From: Gammaproteobacteria bacterium
Lineage (GTDB): Bacteria; Pseudomonadota; Gammaproteobacteria; SZUA-229
Reading direction: 5' to 3'
Assembly (NCBI GenBank): GCA_026995045.1
Contig: JALWPK010000209.1
Coordinates: 62,001-126,000, forward strand
DNA: 64,000 nt
Shown: positions 48,860 to 60,600 of the stretch, in pieces
Position numbering within the stretch: the first letter of the stretch is position 1
Layout: the number at the start of each line of letters is the position of its first letter
Translations under genes and position numbers: made by a program
Notes under the pieces: model-generated
Databases searched by the model: none
Seen by the model: the letters and a program-made list of their open reading frames with translations, nothing else
What the model was told of the DNA's origin: nothing

Positions 48860-48904
48860 GCACAATATATTGTACATGTTATACTTGTACAGTATATTGT
48901 ACAT
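48860..48904 (+). promoter_or_regulatory. Duplicated YefM-YoeB-type operator
   Basis: TGCACAATATATTGTACA (48860..48877) and TGTACAGTATATTGTACA (48887..48904), 16 bp upstream of the antitoxin ATG. Confidence 0.75.
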
Positions 48905-48919
48905 TAGGAGCCTGAACTT

Positions 48920-49174
48920 ATGCGTGTGATCAATTTTTCAGAAGCCCGCAACCGATTGAAAAGCGTGCTTGACGAAGTCGTGGCGGATGCAGATTACACC
49001 ATTATTTCGCGGCGCGACGCGGAAGATGCCGTGGTGATGTCACTTGAGCATTTTAATGGCCTGATGGAAACCGTGCACCTGTTGAAGTCCCCAGCCAATG
49101 CCGCGCACCTGCAAAAATCTGTCAAACAGTATCAAAAAGGACAAATCCGACAGCGTCCACTGACTGACGACTGA
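48920..49174 (+). CDS. yefM: Type II antitoxin, YefM/Phd family
   Basis: MRVINFSEARNRLKSVLDEVVADADYTIISRRDAEDAVVMSLEHFNGLMET. Confidence 0.93.
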   Translation: MRVINFSEARNRLKSVLDEVVADADYTIISRRDAEDAVVMSLEHFNGLMETVHLLKSPANAAHLQKSVKQYQKGQIRQRPLTDD

Positions 49175-49184
49175 AGCATAGAAT

Positions 49185-49451
49185 ATGGATAGACAACTCG
49201 CATGGACAGGTGAAGCCTGGGCTGACTATGTTTATTGGCAAAGCCAGGATAAAAAAACGCTGAAACGAATAAACAGACTGATAAGAGATGCACTGCGCAC
49301 GCCGTTCAGCGGCATCGGCAAACCTGAAGCGCTGAAAGCCAATCTGGCTGGTTTCTGGTCACGGCGAATTGATGAAAGTAATCGTCTGGTCTACATCGTT
49401 GATGACAAACAGCTGGTCATTATTTCCTGCCGCTATCATTACGAGAAATAG
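49185..49451 (+). CDS. yoeB: Type II toxin, YoeB-family mRNA interferase
   Basis: AWADYVYWQSQDKKTLKRINRLIRDALRTPFSGIGKPEALKANLAGFWSRRIDESNRLVYIVDDKQLVIISCRYHYEK. Confidence 0.95.
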   Translation: MDRQLAWTGEAWADYVYWQSQDKKTLKRINRLIRDALRTPFSGIGKPEALKANLAGFWSRRIDESNRLVYIVDDKQLVIISCRYHYEK

Positions 49452-49477
49452 GCTCCTCTTTGCGACCTCACAGCAAT

Positions 49478-52400
49478 CTATATCTTGCCGACAAGATTGA
49501 TAAACAAGCCCTGTGAATCAAAACTCAGGTCGGTGAGGTCATCCGAGAAATCGGTGAAGTTGTAACCCACACCCAGTTTCAGGTTCTTGCCAACATGCCG
49601 GTAAATGCCAACCAGCGCGCCGCTGCGCTGGTCCTGCGCTTCCGGCAGGTCGAGCAGGCGCGCTTCCATCAGCGCATCCCATTTGTAGGTCACATGCCAG
49701 TCGGCGCGCAGGATGTACAAACTCGCCGTGCTGTCGAAGAACTGCGGGTTCACCCTGTCCTGACTCACCTGCCCCAGGCGGTAGGCATACTTGCCGCCAA
49801 TGCTCCAGTGCGGGCTAAGATCAACAATCGTATCCAGTGAAAAGATATGGCTTTTCTGAATGAACTCAACCGATGTATTTGTCGTGGTGACCTGCTCGGC
49901 GGTCGGCATGTTGTAGAAATAAGTGTATTTCACCAGCGTGTTCCAGCGGTCGTTATCCACCGGGCGGAAACCATAACCAACAACCGCTTCGGTAAACTTG
50001 CCGGCAAAGAATTCACCCTGTGAACTCTTGCTGTCAGATATGTTCAGCTTGCCAATCAAACGCCACGAAGGATCAGTCTGGTATTTGGCGCTGCTTTTCA
50101 GCAGCCAGGTTTCGCGATTGTTGACGCCGCCGGAGGCGCTTTCGGTATCGTCGGTGCGATACTCCAGCGCCGCCGCGCCCTGCACCGATTCATCATTGTA
50201 GCTGACGGTTGCGCCAACTGCGGTGCGTTTGGTGTCGGCGCCACTGCGATCATCTCGCAGCGAACCGGCTTCAATGGTAAAGCCGTAAGACCACCGGTCA
50301 TTGGGCGCCAGGTCGATGCCCAGCGCGTGCGTCAGACCGGTGGGTACATCACCGTGCGCATAACGTTCTTCACCATACAGACTGATGCTGTCACTGTAGC
50401 GCGTACGGAATCCGGTGTTCATGTTGCCGCGACGGGAGCGCACGCCATTGTCGGTGCGCTCGTTATCGAGTAGGTAATTCAGATAAATACTGCTGCGATC
50501 CGACAACAAATAGTCGCTGCCCAGTTTGGCGCCGGTGCCGGTCTGGCCGAAAGACAGTTCGCCATCGAGTTTGAGTTTTTCGCTATAGCGATAGCTGCCG
50601 CCTGCGCCCAGCCGGTGATTGCTCTGACGGTTGCCAGTGGTGTTGGCGGTCAGCTGTGTGAAGCCATAGGCCAGCCAGTCCTGTCTGGAATCGTAGGTTG
50701 CTTCAAACGCCACGTCGAAACGGTTGCCCTGTTTCTGGGTGGCGGCGACCGTACTGGAATTGTCTTCACGCGTATCCAGACGACCGCCGGCGCTGAGCCG
50801 CCAGTTTTCATCCAGCAGGTATTCGGCGTCAGCATCAATCGCGGTGGTCTTGAGTGAGTTGCTCTGGTCACGGCTGTCCGCCTTGACATCCAGATTGATG
50901 TTTTCGGTAATCGCCATCTTCAGCTTGCCGCCAAACTGCTTGGTGTCATTGGCGGTGAGCTGTCCCGGCGCTGAGAAACCGGCCTCGCGGTTCTGCACAT
51001 AAAAACTGGCGCTGCCACGCGACCGTTCCACCAGGTCTTCCAGCCGTGCGCTGGCTTCGATGCGGAAAGCATTGGCGCGAGTGTTCGGACTCAGGCCCTG
51101 ATCGAGCTGGCTGAAACTGAAACCGCCATCGTTGGAATTGAGCGCGCCACTGCCATCGCCTTTGGTGCTGGCGAACTCGGCTTTCAACCAGGCGCCGGCG
51201 TTCTTGCGCCAGGTGACATCGATGCCGTTGAGGGTGTTGCTGTTAGTAGCCTCATCCTGTTTACTGGCGGTCAGCCCCAGTTTGACATCATCGTTCAACC
51301 AGACATGGGCGCGGCCGCCCACTGCGACATCATTGATTTCGCTGAAGCCTGGTGTGTATTCATAACGCGCCACCAGGTAAACCGGGTTGCCGCTGATGGA
51401 GCCGCTGCTGACCAGCAAACCGTCATCGGCGACCGAGCGCAACGGCTGGCTCAGAATGACACGCCCCTGAATATAATCGATATCGTAATCAATCGCCGGG
51501 GTCAGGTTTTTCACGCCGATGACAATGCCGGAATCCTTGTCGCGCACTTCGATGCGCAAGCGGTCGGAGCCAATCAGCAAGTCCTGATGACGCAGGAAGT
51601 ACAGGGAGCCACCGGTGCCGCGGAATTCATCACGCCCGGCAATGGTGCCCGGCTCGGCGGCAAAGCCGTCGATCATCACCTGTTTTTCGCCGAATTCGGT
51701 CGCCTGTTCTGATTCATAATGGCCGTTGGCGCCATACAGCCCGCGGTCGATGTGCGCCAGATCGGTATCGAGGTATTCAATATTGAAATTACCCCACATG
51801 CCGAAATTGTTGTTGCGTTGCAGCTTGATATACATCTTGCCGGAGGTGGGCGCATTTTCGACTACCGTGGAATCATCACCGAATGTGGGGTACACCAGGT
51901 CCGGATCGATGCGGCGGAACAACTGCTGCGGGTCCTTGTTGACGAAATTGGTGAACAACTCGTTGATTGGCCCTTCACGCGTGTCGGCGCTGGCGGTCAG
52001 CTCCCAGCCATCGCCCCACCAGTCATTGCTGAACTGGCCGTTGACATAAAACGCCAGGCGGCCGTCAATACTTAAATCATTGTCATAATGCGCATCATCG
52101 CCTGTCACCAGTTTCGCCGGGCCGTTGGTGTTGTCTTTCACCGCGGTGATATCAGCGATGCCAACATAGAACCAGTCGTTTTTGGCAAATTCCAGTTCGC
52201 GCATGTACAGATCACCATTGCCTTCGGCGTCCAGCACCGCCACTTCAACCGTGTGATAACCCTTGTCAAAAATCTGCTCGGCGACAAATGTGCCGTCATC
52301 ACTCACCGGCACGCGCCGCCCCGCCAGCCACACGCTGTAACCTTTCGGAATATTGCCGCCATTGACCAGCACGGCGCCGCCCTGCACTGGAATATTGCTG

Positions 52401-54631
52401 CGCCTGAGATGGTTTTCACCATAACCCACCCGCTGCTCTACTTCGGTGACGCTCTGTTTGAACGCCGCCAGTTCATCTTCGTCGAGTTCATCCACCAGCC
52501 ATAACGGCAAGGCTTCGGTTTCATCAAAGTTGCCGTCCGCGTCATACACCCGCACCAGGTATTTCAATTCAATGACTGGCGCGCTAAAGCTTTCGAATTG
52601 CGCCGCCCAGCTTGCCGTGTTGTCGGCGCTGAGTTCAACCGTCGCCAATGGCGTATCAGTAACGGCCTGGTCGCGTTTGAATAGACGCACTTCTGCGTGA
52701 TTGATGCTGTTCGGGTAATTGCTGTACAGGCGGAAGTTGACCACATTTTCCGCCAGCTTGGTGTCGGGGTTGTCCTGATACCTGACGCGGTTGGGCCAGG
52801 CGGTAATGTTCAAACGCTTGCGCAGTTCCAGATTGTCAAAACGGAACTGGATATCGGCTTTTTCCAGCGCCACATCGGTGCAGCGTTGCAGGTCAGCCAC
52901 GTTCTTGAACGGGTCGTATTCAGGCTGACCATCGATGGTGATGCGCATCAGGTTGAGCGCATACGGATTGTGCGCGGTCGCCTCACGGTAGATGCGTTCG
53001 ATATTCAGACCTTCGTTATCTTCCAGCACCGCGAGCTGGTCATACAGAATGGCGACTTCCACCCGCGAGGTATCGGATTTGATAAAGCCGGTGTTGGCGA
53101 CATCGCGCGACTGCACATAACCCATGCCCTCGTATTCCACCTGCTTGTCATCCAGCCCCAGTTCCTGCTGCACCTTCTCCATGGCGCGGCGCGCGCGTGA
53201 TGTAGACAGGCCAATGTCATCGCCATACACCATGGCGGTGCGCCGGTCCATGCGCTCGTTGCTGGTGTAGCCGGTAAAGCTGAGGCGCACATTGGAGCGG
53301 TCGGAAATTTCATCCATCAGTTTTTTCAAACGGCTGGTGTAACCGGCGGGCAACACCGGCTTGCCATCCTTGAAGCGTATCGCGCGTATCGGGCCGGTTG
53401 GCGGGTCATAGGCCAGGGTGATGGTTTCGGCGACTTCCGATTCCGGACAGCTTTGTGGCTCGGCGGTGAACTGCTGGAACGGATCATCATGCCAGAACTC
53501 GACTTCAATGCGGCGATTGAGGCTGCGGCCTTTCTCGGTATCGTTGGAGGCCACCGGGAACTGTGCGCCCTTGCCGGTCGAGCTGACCTGGTTGTTGCTC
53601 AGCCCCAGCACATCCTGCACCGCCAGCGCCACGCGGCGCGCACGCGCTTTCGACAGCCCCAACTGGTCGCGGTAAATGCGCGAAGCCGTGTCATCAAGCG
53701 GCAGGTTGTCGGTGTGACCCACAAAATGCACCACCACATTTTTCTTGTCGCTGAGGTTTTTCAGCACTTCCTTGATCTGGCGGATAAATGCTTTCGGAAT
53801 ATCCACCTGGCCCGGTTGCAAACGCAGGGGTTGAACCAGGTTTTTAAGCCGCGCGCGCTTGGCGCTGCCCGCGCGGTAACTCAGCTTGCACACGGTTTCA
53901 GCGCGGCAGACCTTGATGCGATTCAACCGTTCGCCCTTGACCACCACTTCCTTGTCGACCGCGGTTTCGGTGATTTCGTCATACCACACTTGTACTTCCA
54001 CGCGGCGGTTGCGGCGCTTGCCTGCCTCGGTGTCATTGCTGGCAATGGGTTTGGTGTCGCCCACGCCATCATAGGTGACGGACTCCGGATCCAGATTGAG
54101 CGCGCGCATGAAAAATTCGGCGGCGATGGCGGCGCGCGCGCGCGACAGACCGAAGTTGTCGCCGTATTTCGCGCGCAAACCCGGCCCCAGCCTGTCGCTA
54201 TCGGTATGGCCCACAAAATGCACCCGCACATTGGCGCGATACTTCAGCTTGTCCAGCACCTGCCGCAATTGGGTGACAGCGGATTCGGGAATGTCGGCCT
54301 CGCCGGAACGGAAACGAATCGCTGGCGCCGCGTTTTTCAGCTTGAAGGTTTCGACGCTCTTGTCCAGCACTTTCTGGATTTCAATGCGGTCTTCCTCGCG
54401 CGGTTTGAAGAAAGTTTCATCCTGCACCCACAGGTTGAACACTTCATCCGGCGGCAGTTGTTTCTCGGTGTTTTCACCCAGCGGGTGCGCGCTCAGCGTG
54501 CGCGGCGGCTCCGACACCTTGCCTTCGGGCGCATCATCAAAACCGAGTTCGGCCTGCGCAGGCAATGCCGCCAGTGCAAACAAACCGGTGGTGGCGATGC
54601 GCATCCACAATGGCGTTTGCTTATTCATCAA
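49478..54631 (-). CDS. Large envelope protein with three tandem OmpA-like domains and a C-terminal beta-barrel-like region
   Basis: 1717 aa; HFVGHTDSDRLGP...NRRVEVQVWYDE, HFVGHTDNLPLDD...NRRIEVEFWHDD and SFTGYTSNERMDR...SRVEVAILYDQ; C-terminal third has repeated amphipathic barrel-like strands ending GLFINLVGKI. Confidence 0.82.
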   Translation of the reverse strand: MMNKQTPLWMRIATTGLFALAALPAQAELGFDDAPEGKVSEPPRTLSAHPLGENTEKQLPPDEVFNLWVQDETFFKPREEDRIEIQKVLDKSVETFKLKNAAPAIRFRSGEADIPESAVTQLRQVLDKLKYRANVRVHFVGHTDSDRLGPGLRAKYGDNFGLSRARAAIAAEFFMRALNLDPESVTYDGVGDTKPIASNDTEAGKRRNRRVEVQVWYDEITETAVDKEVVVKGERLNRIKVCRAETVCKLSYRAGSAKRARLKNLVQPLRLQPGQVDIPKAFIRQIKEVLKNLSDKKNVVVHFVGHTDNLPLDDTASRIYRDQLGLSKARARRVALAVQDVLGLSNNQVSSTGKGAQFPVASNDTEKGRSLNRRIEVEFWHDDPFQQFTAEPQSCPESEVAETITLAYDPPTGPIRAIRFKDGKPVLPAGYTSRLKKLMDEISDRSNVRLSFTGYTSNERMDRRTAMVYGDDIGLSTSRARRAMEKVQQELGLDDKQVEYEGMGYVQSRDVANTGFIKSDTSRVEVAILYDQLAVLEDNEGLNIERIYREATAHNPYALNLMRITIDGQPEYDPFKNVADLQRCTDVALEKADIQFRFDNLELRKRLNITAWPNRVRYQDNPDTKLAENVVNFRLYSNYPNSINHAEVRLFKRDQAVTDTPLATVELSADNTASWAAQFESFSAPVIELKYLVRVYDADGNFDETEALPLWLVDELDEDELAAFKQSVTEVEQRVGYGENHLRRSNIPVQGGAVLVNGGNIPKGYSVWLAGRRVPVSDDGTFVAEQIFDKGYHTVEVAVLDAEGNGDLYMRELEFAKNDWFYVGIADITAVKDNTNGPAKLVTGDDAHYDNDLSIDGRLAFYVNGQFSNDWWGDGWELTASADTREGPINELFTNFVNKDPQQLFRRIDPDLVYPTFGDDSTVVENAPTSGKMYIKLQRNNNFGMWGNFNIEYLDTDLAHIDRGLYGANGHYESEQATEFGEKQVMIDGFAAEPGTIAGRDEFRGTGGSLYFLRHQDLLIGSDRLRIEVRDKDSGIVIGVKNLTPAIDYDIDYIQGRVILSQPLRSVADDGLLVSSGSISGNPVYLVARYEYTPGFSEINDVAVGGRAHVWLNDDVKLGLTASKQDEATNSNTLNGIDVTWRKNAGAWLKAEFASTKGDGSGALNSNDGGFSFSQLDQGLSPNTRANAFRIEASARLEDLVERSRGSASFYVQNREAGFSAPGQLTANDTKQFGGKLKMAITENINLDVKADSRDQSNSLKTTAIDADAEYLLDENWRLSAGGRLDTREDNSSTVAATQKQGNRFDVAFEATYDSRQDWLAYGFTQLTANTTGNRQSNHRLGAGGSYRYSEKLKLDGELSFGQTGTGAKLGSDYLLSDRSSIYLNYLLDNERTDNGVRSRRGNMNTGFRTRYSDSISLYGEERYAHGDVPTGLTHALGIDLAPNDRWSYGFTIEAGSLRDDRSGADTKRTAVGATVSYNDESVQGAAALEYRTDDTESASGGVNNRETWLLKSSAKYQTDPSWRLIGKLNISDSKSSQGEFFAGKFTEAVVGYGFRPVDNDRWNTLVKYTYFYNMPTAEQVTTTNTSVEFIQKSHIFSLDTIVDLSPHWSIGGKYAYRLGQVSQDRVNPQFFDSTASLYILRADWHVTYKWDALMEARLLDLPEAQDQRSGALVGIYRHVGKNLKLGVGYNFTDFSDDLTDLSFDSQGLFINLVGKI

Positions 54632-57600
54632 ACGCCTCCGGATCCGCCGGCTTGCCGCGCCGCCAGAACAATTCGGTTTCGATTTCCAGCCGGTAGCAAC
54701 AATTCAGTTCTTCCCAACGATCGGCGATTTCCTGCTTCATCGCATCCAGCCGTTGCTCCACCAGTTCCGGCGGTTCGACATCGCCCATGTAGGCCAGCCG
54801 CAATACCGACGGCGCTTCGCGCAGTTTTTCCATCACCAGCGCGATGTGGCCCAGCCATTGCGGGCGCACTTCGGTTGTACCCGGCTCGAACACGCCGTCT
54901 GCGATATCCAGCCGCACCACGCGGTGAATCGCTGCGCCGAAGTTGAACTTGAGCATCTTGCCGCGGGTGGCGCGCTGCACGCGCGGATTTTCGGTGGTGA
55001 TGCGGTAGCCGCTTGGCAGGCTGCGCTCATCCAGCTTGACGATGAAGTTGGAGCCGCGGTCTTCATTCGGTACGATGGCGCAGGTGATGTGGAAGCGGCC
55101 GTAGGCATCGGTCTTTGCTTCCAGGCCGCGCGCGGTGACCACCTTCACACTCGGCAGGCCGGCTTCGCCTTCGTCCTGGTAACCGTTGAGGTTGGCGTCG
55201 TCAAATACCTTGCCAATCACATCCGAGCAATCGAAGGTCGGGTCCGGCACGATGCGCACGGTGGCGCTGGCCTGTTCCGACGCCGGCTGGCCGTTGCGGT
55301 TGTTGATGGCCTGCGCCAGATTCACATACTCGCCTTCGCTGACGCCGGAGCCGGCCACCAGCAACAGCTTGATGGTGCGCACTTCGCTGGTGTTGATTGA
55401 CAGGTTCGGCCAGGTCAGTTGCAGACCATTGATCACCGGCTCGGTCGGCACATCATCAACCCTCGCGCTGCCGGCGACATATTTGAAACCGGCGGGGAAG
55501 TTGTCCACGATATCCAGATCCTGAATCGGCGCCGCCAGCGTATTGCTCAGGGTGATGGTGTACGGCACCAGCTGGCTGCGGGTGACATTCAGCAAGGCCG
55601 AGGTTTTGGAAATGCCGATGGCTTCATCCAGTTCCGGATCCAGCGGGATATGGTTGTTGAAGATCTGGCTGGTAAACGGATTGGCGTTGTTGTCCAGCCT
55701 GAACTGCAGGTAATAATCCGTGCCCGGCGTGCGCGGCAGCACCGAGGTTGCCGGTGGCTGCTCGGAAGCCTGCACTTCACAACGGTCCGGCGCGGTGGTG
55801 AGCTGGTCGGCGGCGCTGCCCGGGCAGGCCGGCACATCAAACGCCGGGTCGGTCAGCGCCAGCGCCGGCGGAATAATCAGCGAAGTTGTGCCGACATAAC
55901 CTGTTGCTGGCGGCGTAATCTGAATCACATAGGCGTCGCCGACATTACAACTGCCGGGCGCGCTGAAGTTGACATTGAATTTGTAATAACCATCGTCCAG
56001 CGTCACCTGGTTTTGCTGCGCCGGGTCGTCGAAACAACCTGCGGGCAAGGGCTGGTTGCCGTTACTGGCGTTGAGCAAGGTCAGCGTCGCGCCGGCGACC
56101 GGGGTGCGCAGAATCGCATCGTAGACCACGCCATTGGGATCGATAGGCAGGTTAAGGTTAAAGCTGTTGCCACCGGCGCTGACGCTGATGCCGCTGATGC
56201 GTTGCAGTGAATCGGTAAACGGCGTGGCGGAGAAAGCCGAATTCGCCAGACCCAGCATGGCGCTGTTGGCGCCCGCGCCCGGCGCCACATAACGCAGTTC
56301 GTATTCGCCGCCGGCCAGGCTGCTGGGAACCAGACCGATAATATTGAACGCGCCGTTGCTGTCGGTAAACACGGTATCCAGCAGGCGGCTGTTGAGATAG
56401 ATTTCCACGCCCCAGTTGGCCAGCGCGCGTTCGCCGCTGTCGAACACATCATTGAAGTTGGCGTCATGCCATGCGCTGCCGTTCAGCACCGCGATGCCCG
56501 GCGCGGAACCGATGTCGATGCTGGCGCTGTCGGAGGCGCTCTGGCTGGCCGCGTTCCAGCTGACGCTGGCGCTGTTGTCGATGGTTGTACCATCCGCCAG
56601 ACTGCTGTTGATGTCGACCATAAAGCTGACGGTGACCGAACTGCCCGCTTCCAGATCGCCATAGGTCGCGCCAAAGTCGGCGGTGAGCAAACCGCCGGCG
56701 ATGCTGACGCCGTTGGCCGAACCGTTCATGCGCGCGCTGCCATTAACATAGGCAAGCTGCCCGGCAACCGGCGCATCGATGTCATCGCTGATCACCACAT
56801 CAGTGGCCACGGTGCTGCCGACATTGTCCACCCGAATCAGGTATTGCAACTGGCCGCCGGCCCGCGCCACGCCGCCACCGACAACCTGCACTTCCTTGGT
56901 AATCACCAGTTGCTGCGCGTTACCAATGGCGATAATGGTAGGCTGGTCGCCGTTCTCATCGTTGCCGTCGGCATCGGACAATTCATCCGGCAGCTCATTG
57001 GAGCGCAACACGCCCTGGTTGGTAATCAACTGCCCGGCGGCGCCGGTGACGGTCACATCGAAAGTCACCAGCGCGGAGCGGCCGGCGTTGACGGTTCCAT
57101 TGCCCGGCGTTGGCAACGGCGGCGTGATATCGTTGGAGCTGACATCAATGCCGGCAATCAGCGGCGACACGCCGGGCGCAGCGTCCGCAATCACATTGCC
57201 GTTCAACGTGACGCTGTTGGCGACATAGGCGCTGTTGGCGGGTGTGTTGTCGCTCAGCACCACGCCGGTGGCGGGAATCGAACCGGCGTTGCTGATGACA
57301 AAGCTGTAGCGCAGGGTGTCGCCGGGATCGACCTGATCCGGCGTGCCGTTATCCACCAGCAGGGTGGCGGTTTTCTGCACGTCCAGTATCGGCAGGTTGC
57401 CGACCACGTCCTGGGTCGGGTCGCCGAACACATCGGTGTCCGGGTCATCCGAGGGCTGGCTCGGGAACGGGCCGCTGCCCTGGCCTTCGCCTTCGATCAC
57501 CGCCTGGTTGGAAATGATGGCGCCGTTGATCACATCGCTGGCGACCACCACATCAAAGGTAATGGTGGCGACATTGTTGGCGCTGGCCGCCGGGTCGGCG

Positions 57601-60600
57601 CGCATTGCACCCGGCGTGGCGTCTTCCGGCGCATTGATCAGCATGCCGTTTTGCAATGGCGATGCGCCGCCGACATCCGCCACCGGGTTGCCGTTCAGCG
57701 TGGTGCTGTTGGCGACATAAGTCGTGTTGGCCGGAATCTGGTCGCGCAACACGGCGTTGACCGCGTTTTCCACGCCGATGTTTTTCGCGGTGATGGTGTA
57801 ACGCAAGGTATCGCCCTGCGCCAGAATGTTGGGGTCGCCGGTGAGATCCTGCGAGGTTTTTTGCAGGCGGAACGTGGGCGCCGAACCGATCAGGGTTTCG
57901 GTGGCGTCTTCATCACCGAACACCAGCGGATCATCCGCGCCGTTGATGTTGGGGTCATCCGATTGCAGCGTGTTGAAATTGGGCGCGGTGACCAGCGCCT
58001 GGTTGCGCGCAATGGTGCCGCTGGGCAATACCGCTTGCAGGGTGACTTCGAAACTGATGCTCAGCGTGTCGCTGCCGCCACCGGCTGCGCTCAACGCCAG
58101 GTTACGCACATCGAGCAAGCCCACGCCGTTGGCGCCGCCATTGATATTGCTGTTGCTGGCGTCCGCGCCACCCGGTATCACGATGTTGGCCATGCTGCCA
58201 GGGACAAAAATGCCCGGCGGCGTGGTCAGCCGGTCCGGTTCATCGGTGAGACTGAAATCCGGAATCGCCACCGGCCCGGTGTTCTGAACGGTGATGGTGT
58301 AACGCAGGGTGTCGCCCGGCTCGGCGTTGATGCCGGGATTCTGGCCACTGGTGACATTCTCCACGGTTTTCTGAATCACCAGCACCGGCGATTCGGTGAG
58401 CGTGGTTTGCGCATCCTGGAAATCTATCGTCGCCGGCGTGCCGTCGGTGATGGCGCGGTTGTATGTGCGAATCTCACCCACCGCTGCGCCCGCCGGGGTG
58501 TCGGCGCTGAACCACTGGGTGGCGCCGGCCAGCGTGGTGAGGTTGACCGCGTTCAGCGAATCCACATCCAGCGCGGCTTCATAAGTCACAATCAGACGCT
58601 GGCCCGCGCCGACCTGCGCCGCCGGGGTCTGCATGGTCACGCTCAGCGTGCAGGCGGGCGCGCCGGTGAAGCTGGCGACATAGTCCACGCCTTCGGTGAG
58701 CACCGCGCTGACCGGGGTAACGCCATCCGCCTGGAACACCTGTGCGGTGAAATTGGCTGGTGGCGTGTCGCACAAACCGCCATTGGCCTGATCCGGCAGG
58801 ATGCTGGTCAGCGTCATGTCAAACGCCGGGCCAGTACCGATATTCTGCACGTTCATGGTGTACACCGCGGGCGCGCCAAACTGCACCAGCGCCGGGCCAC
58901 TCAGGGTCATCACCATGTCGGTGGGTTCAACCACGGTCATGTCACCGGTGGTGACCGGCGCGGTAACGCTTTGCGTGCCATTGTCGCCGTCAATCTGGTT
59001 GAAGGTATAACTCGCGGTGTTGTTAAACAGCAGCCCGGCGGTGTTCACCGGCTGGTTGCGCAGCTGTACGGTGAGGTCGATCACCACCTGTTCGCCGGCG
59101 GACACATCAATGCCGTCGGCGCCGCTGTCCTGAATAATCAGGTTTTTACTGTCACCCACATTCACCGGCGTCCACGGCTGCGATCCGGCAACGCGGGTTA
59201 CGCTGACAAACACCAGGTCGGCCGCCGACAGGTTCAGGTCATCGAGAATGCGCACATCGTGCAGTGCGGTGGTTTGCGGTACGCCCGGCACGGTGATGCG
59301 GTAGGTAAACGGTTCGCCGATAGAGGCATTGAGGTTGGCCGGATTCTGTTTGTCCAGCGGATTCGCCGCCGGCGTCAGCAAGGTGGCGCTGGCGATATTG
59401 CTGGGGCCGTAAATTTCACGCACGCCGGTGACCGCACCGTTGACCGGAACCGCGTCATCATCAAACGAGTAATAGAACTGCACCTGCGCGGTGTTAGTCA
59501 TGGTCAGCGCGGCGCCAATGTCGGCATCAGCCTGCACGCGGTAAACCACGCGCAAGGTATCGCCCGGCGGAATGGTGTACTGATCGGCAACGCCGGAGTC
59601 AAAATCCCAGCTCGCCTGTCCGGTGGCGTTGTTATAAACCGGAATCACATTCGGCAGCACGGTGCCGGCGACCACCAGTTGGGTGCTCACCGGCGTGATG
59701 GTCGCTGCGCCGTTGCGCAGACCAAGCGGAATCACATCACGCAGCTCAACATCGTAGGCCGGCGCGGTACCGTTGTTGGTGATGTCGACGGTGTAATCAA
59801 TCAGCTCGTTGGCGTCGATGATGTTGTCACCACCGGCGGGTGCAGCGGTTTTGGCGACGCTCAAATCCGGTTGCAGCAGATTGAGTGTTTCACTGCCGGT
59901 TTCCGGTGTGGCCACGCCACTGGCGATGCTGTAATTCAGCGTTGCGTTATTGGTGAGCGCGATGTTGTTTTGTTGCGGATGCACCAGGTTAAGCACGCGC
60001 GCGCGGTACTGAATCACATAATCATCATTGGCGGCATTGTTGTCGGCGGCGTTGGCGACATTGCCGACGGTGATGGTCAGCGTGCTCGGCCCGGTCGCCG
60101 GGTTGCCGGTCACGGTGACCGCGGTGGCGGCGATATCGGCATGGCTGAACGGCGCAACAGCGGCATAAGGCGCAGCAGTGTCACCGTTGATAGCAATCAG
60201 TTCTTCAAACGCCAGACCCTGCGGCAGCACATCGCTGATCACCACGTTGGGGCTGACGCCTTCCTGCAGGGTAAGACGCAGTTCGTAATCGATGATGTCG
60301 CCGATGCGCACATCATTGGCGGCGGTGAGCGCAGGCGAGGTATCCGACAGCCGGGTTTTGACGATGGCGTTGTTGTCGCTGGTGTTGAGCACCGCCACAA
60401 TCGGCGCGCTGCAATAATCATTCGGCGCGGTGATGGCCGGGCAGCCCGCGCCGGTGCGTTCATCGGCGCTGACGCCGTCCAGCGATGTCCAGTCGGCCAG
60501 CGCGTTGTTGTTAATCGCCTGCGCCGCCAGAATGGCATCAGCCAGCACCACGCGGTAGGTCAGCACCAGCGACTGCCCGGCCGGGATATCCAGACTTTCA

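Noticed and set aside
53453-54946. 497-aa plus-strand ORF (and 54075..55400) antisense to the OmpA/DUF11 genes
   Set aside because: Shadow ORFs spanning the junction of two clear minus-strand genes; composition is typical of antisense frames.
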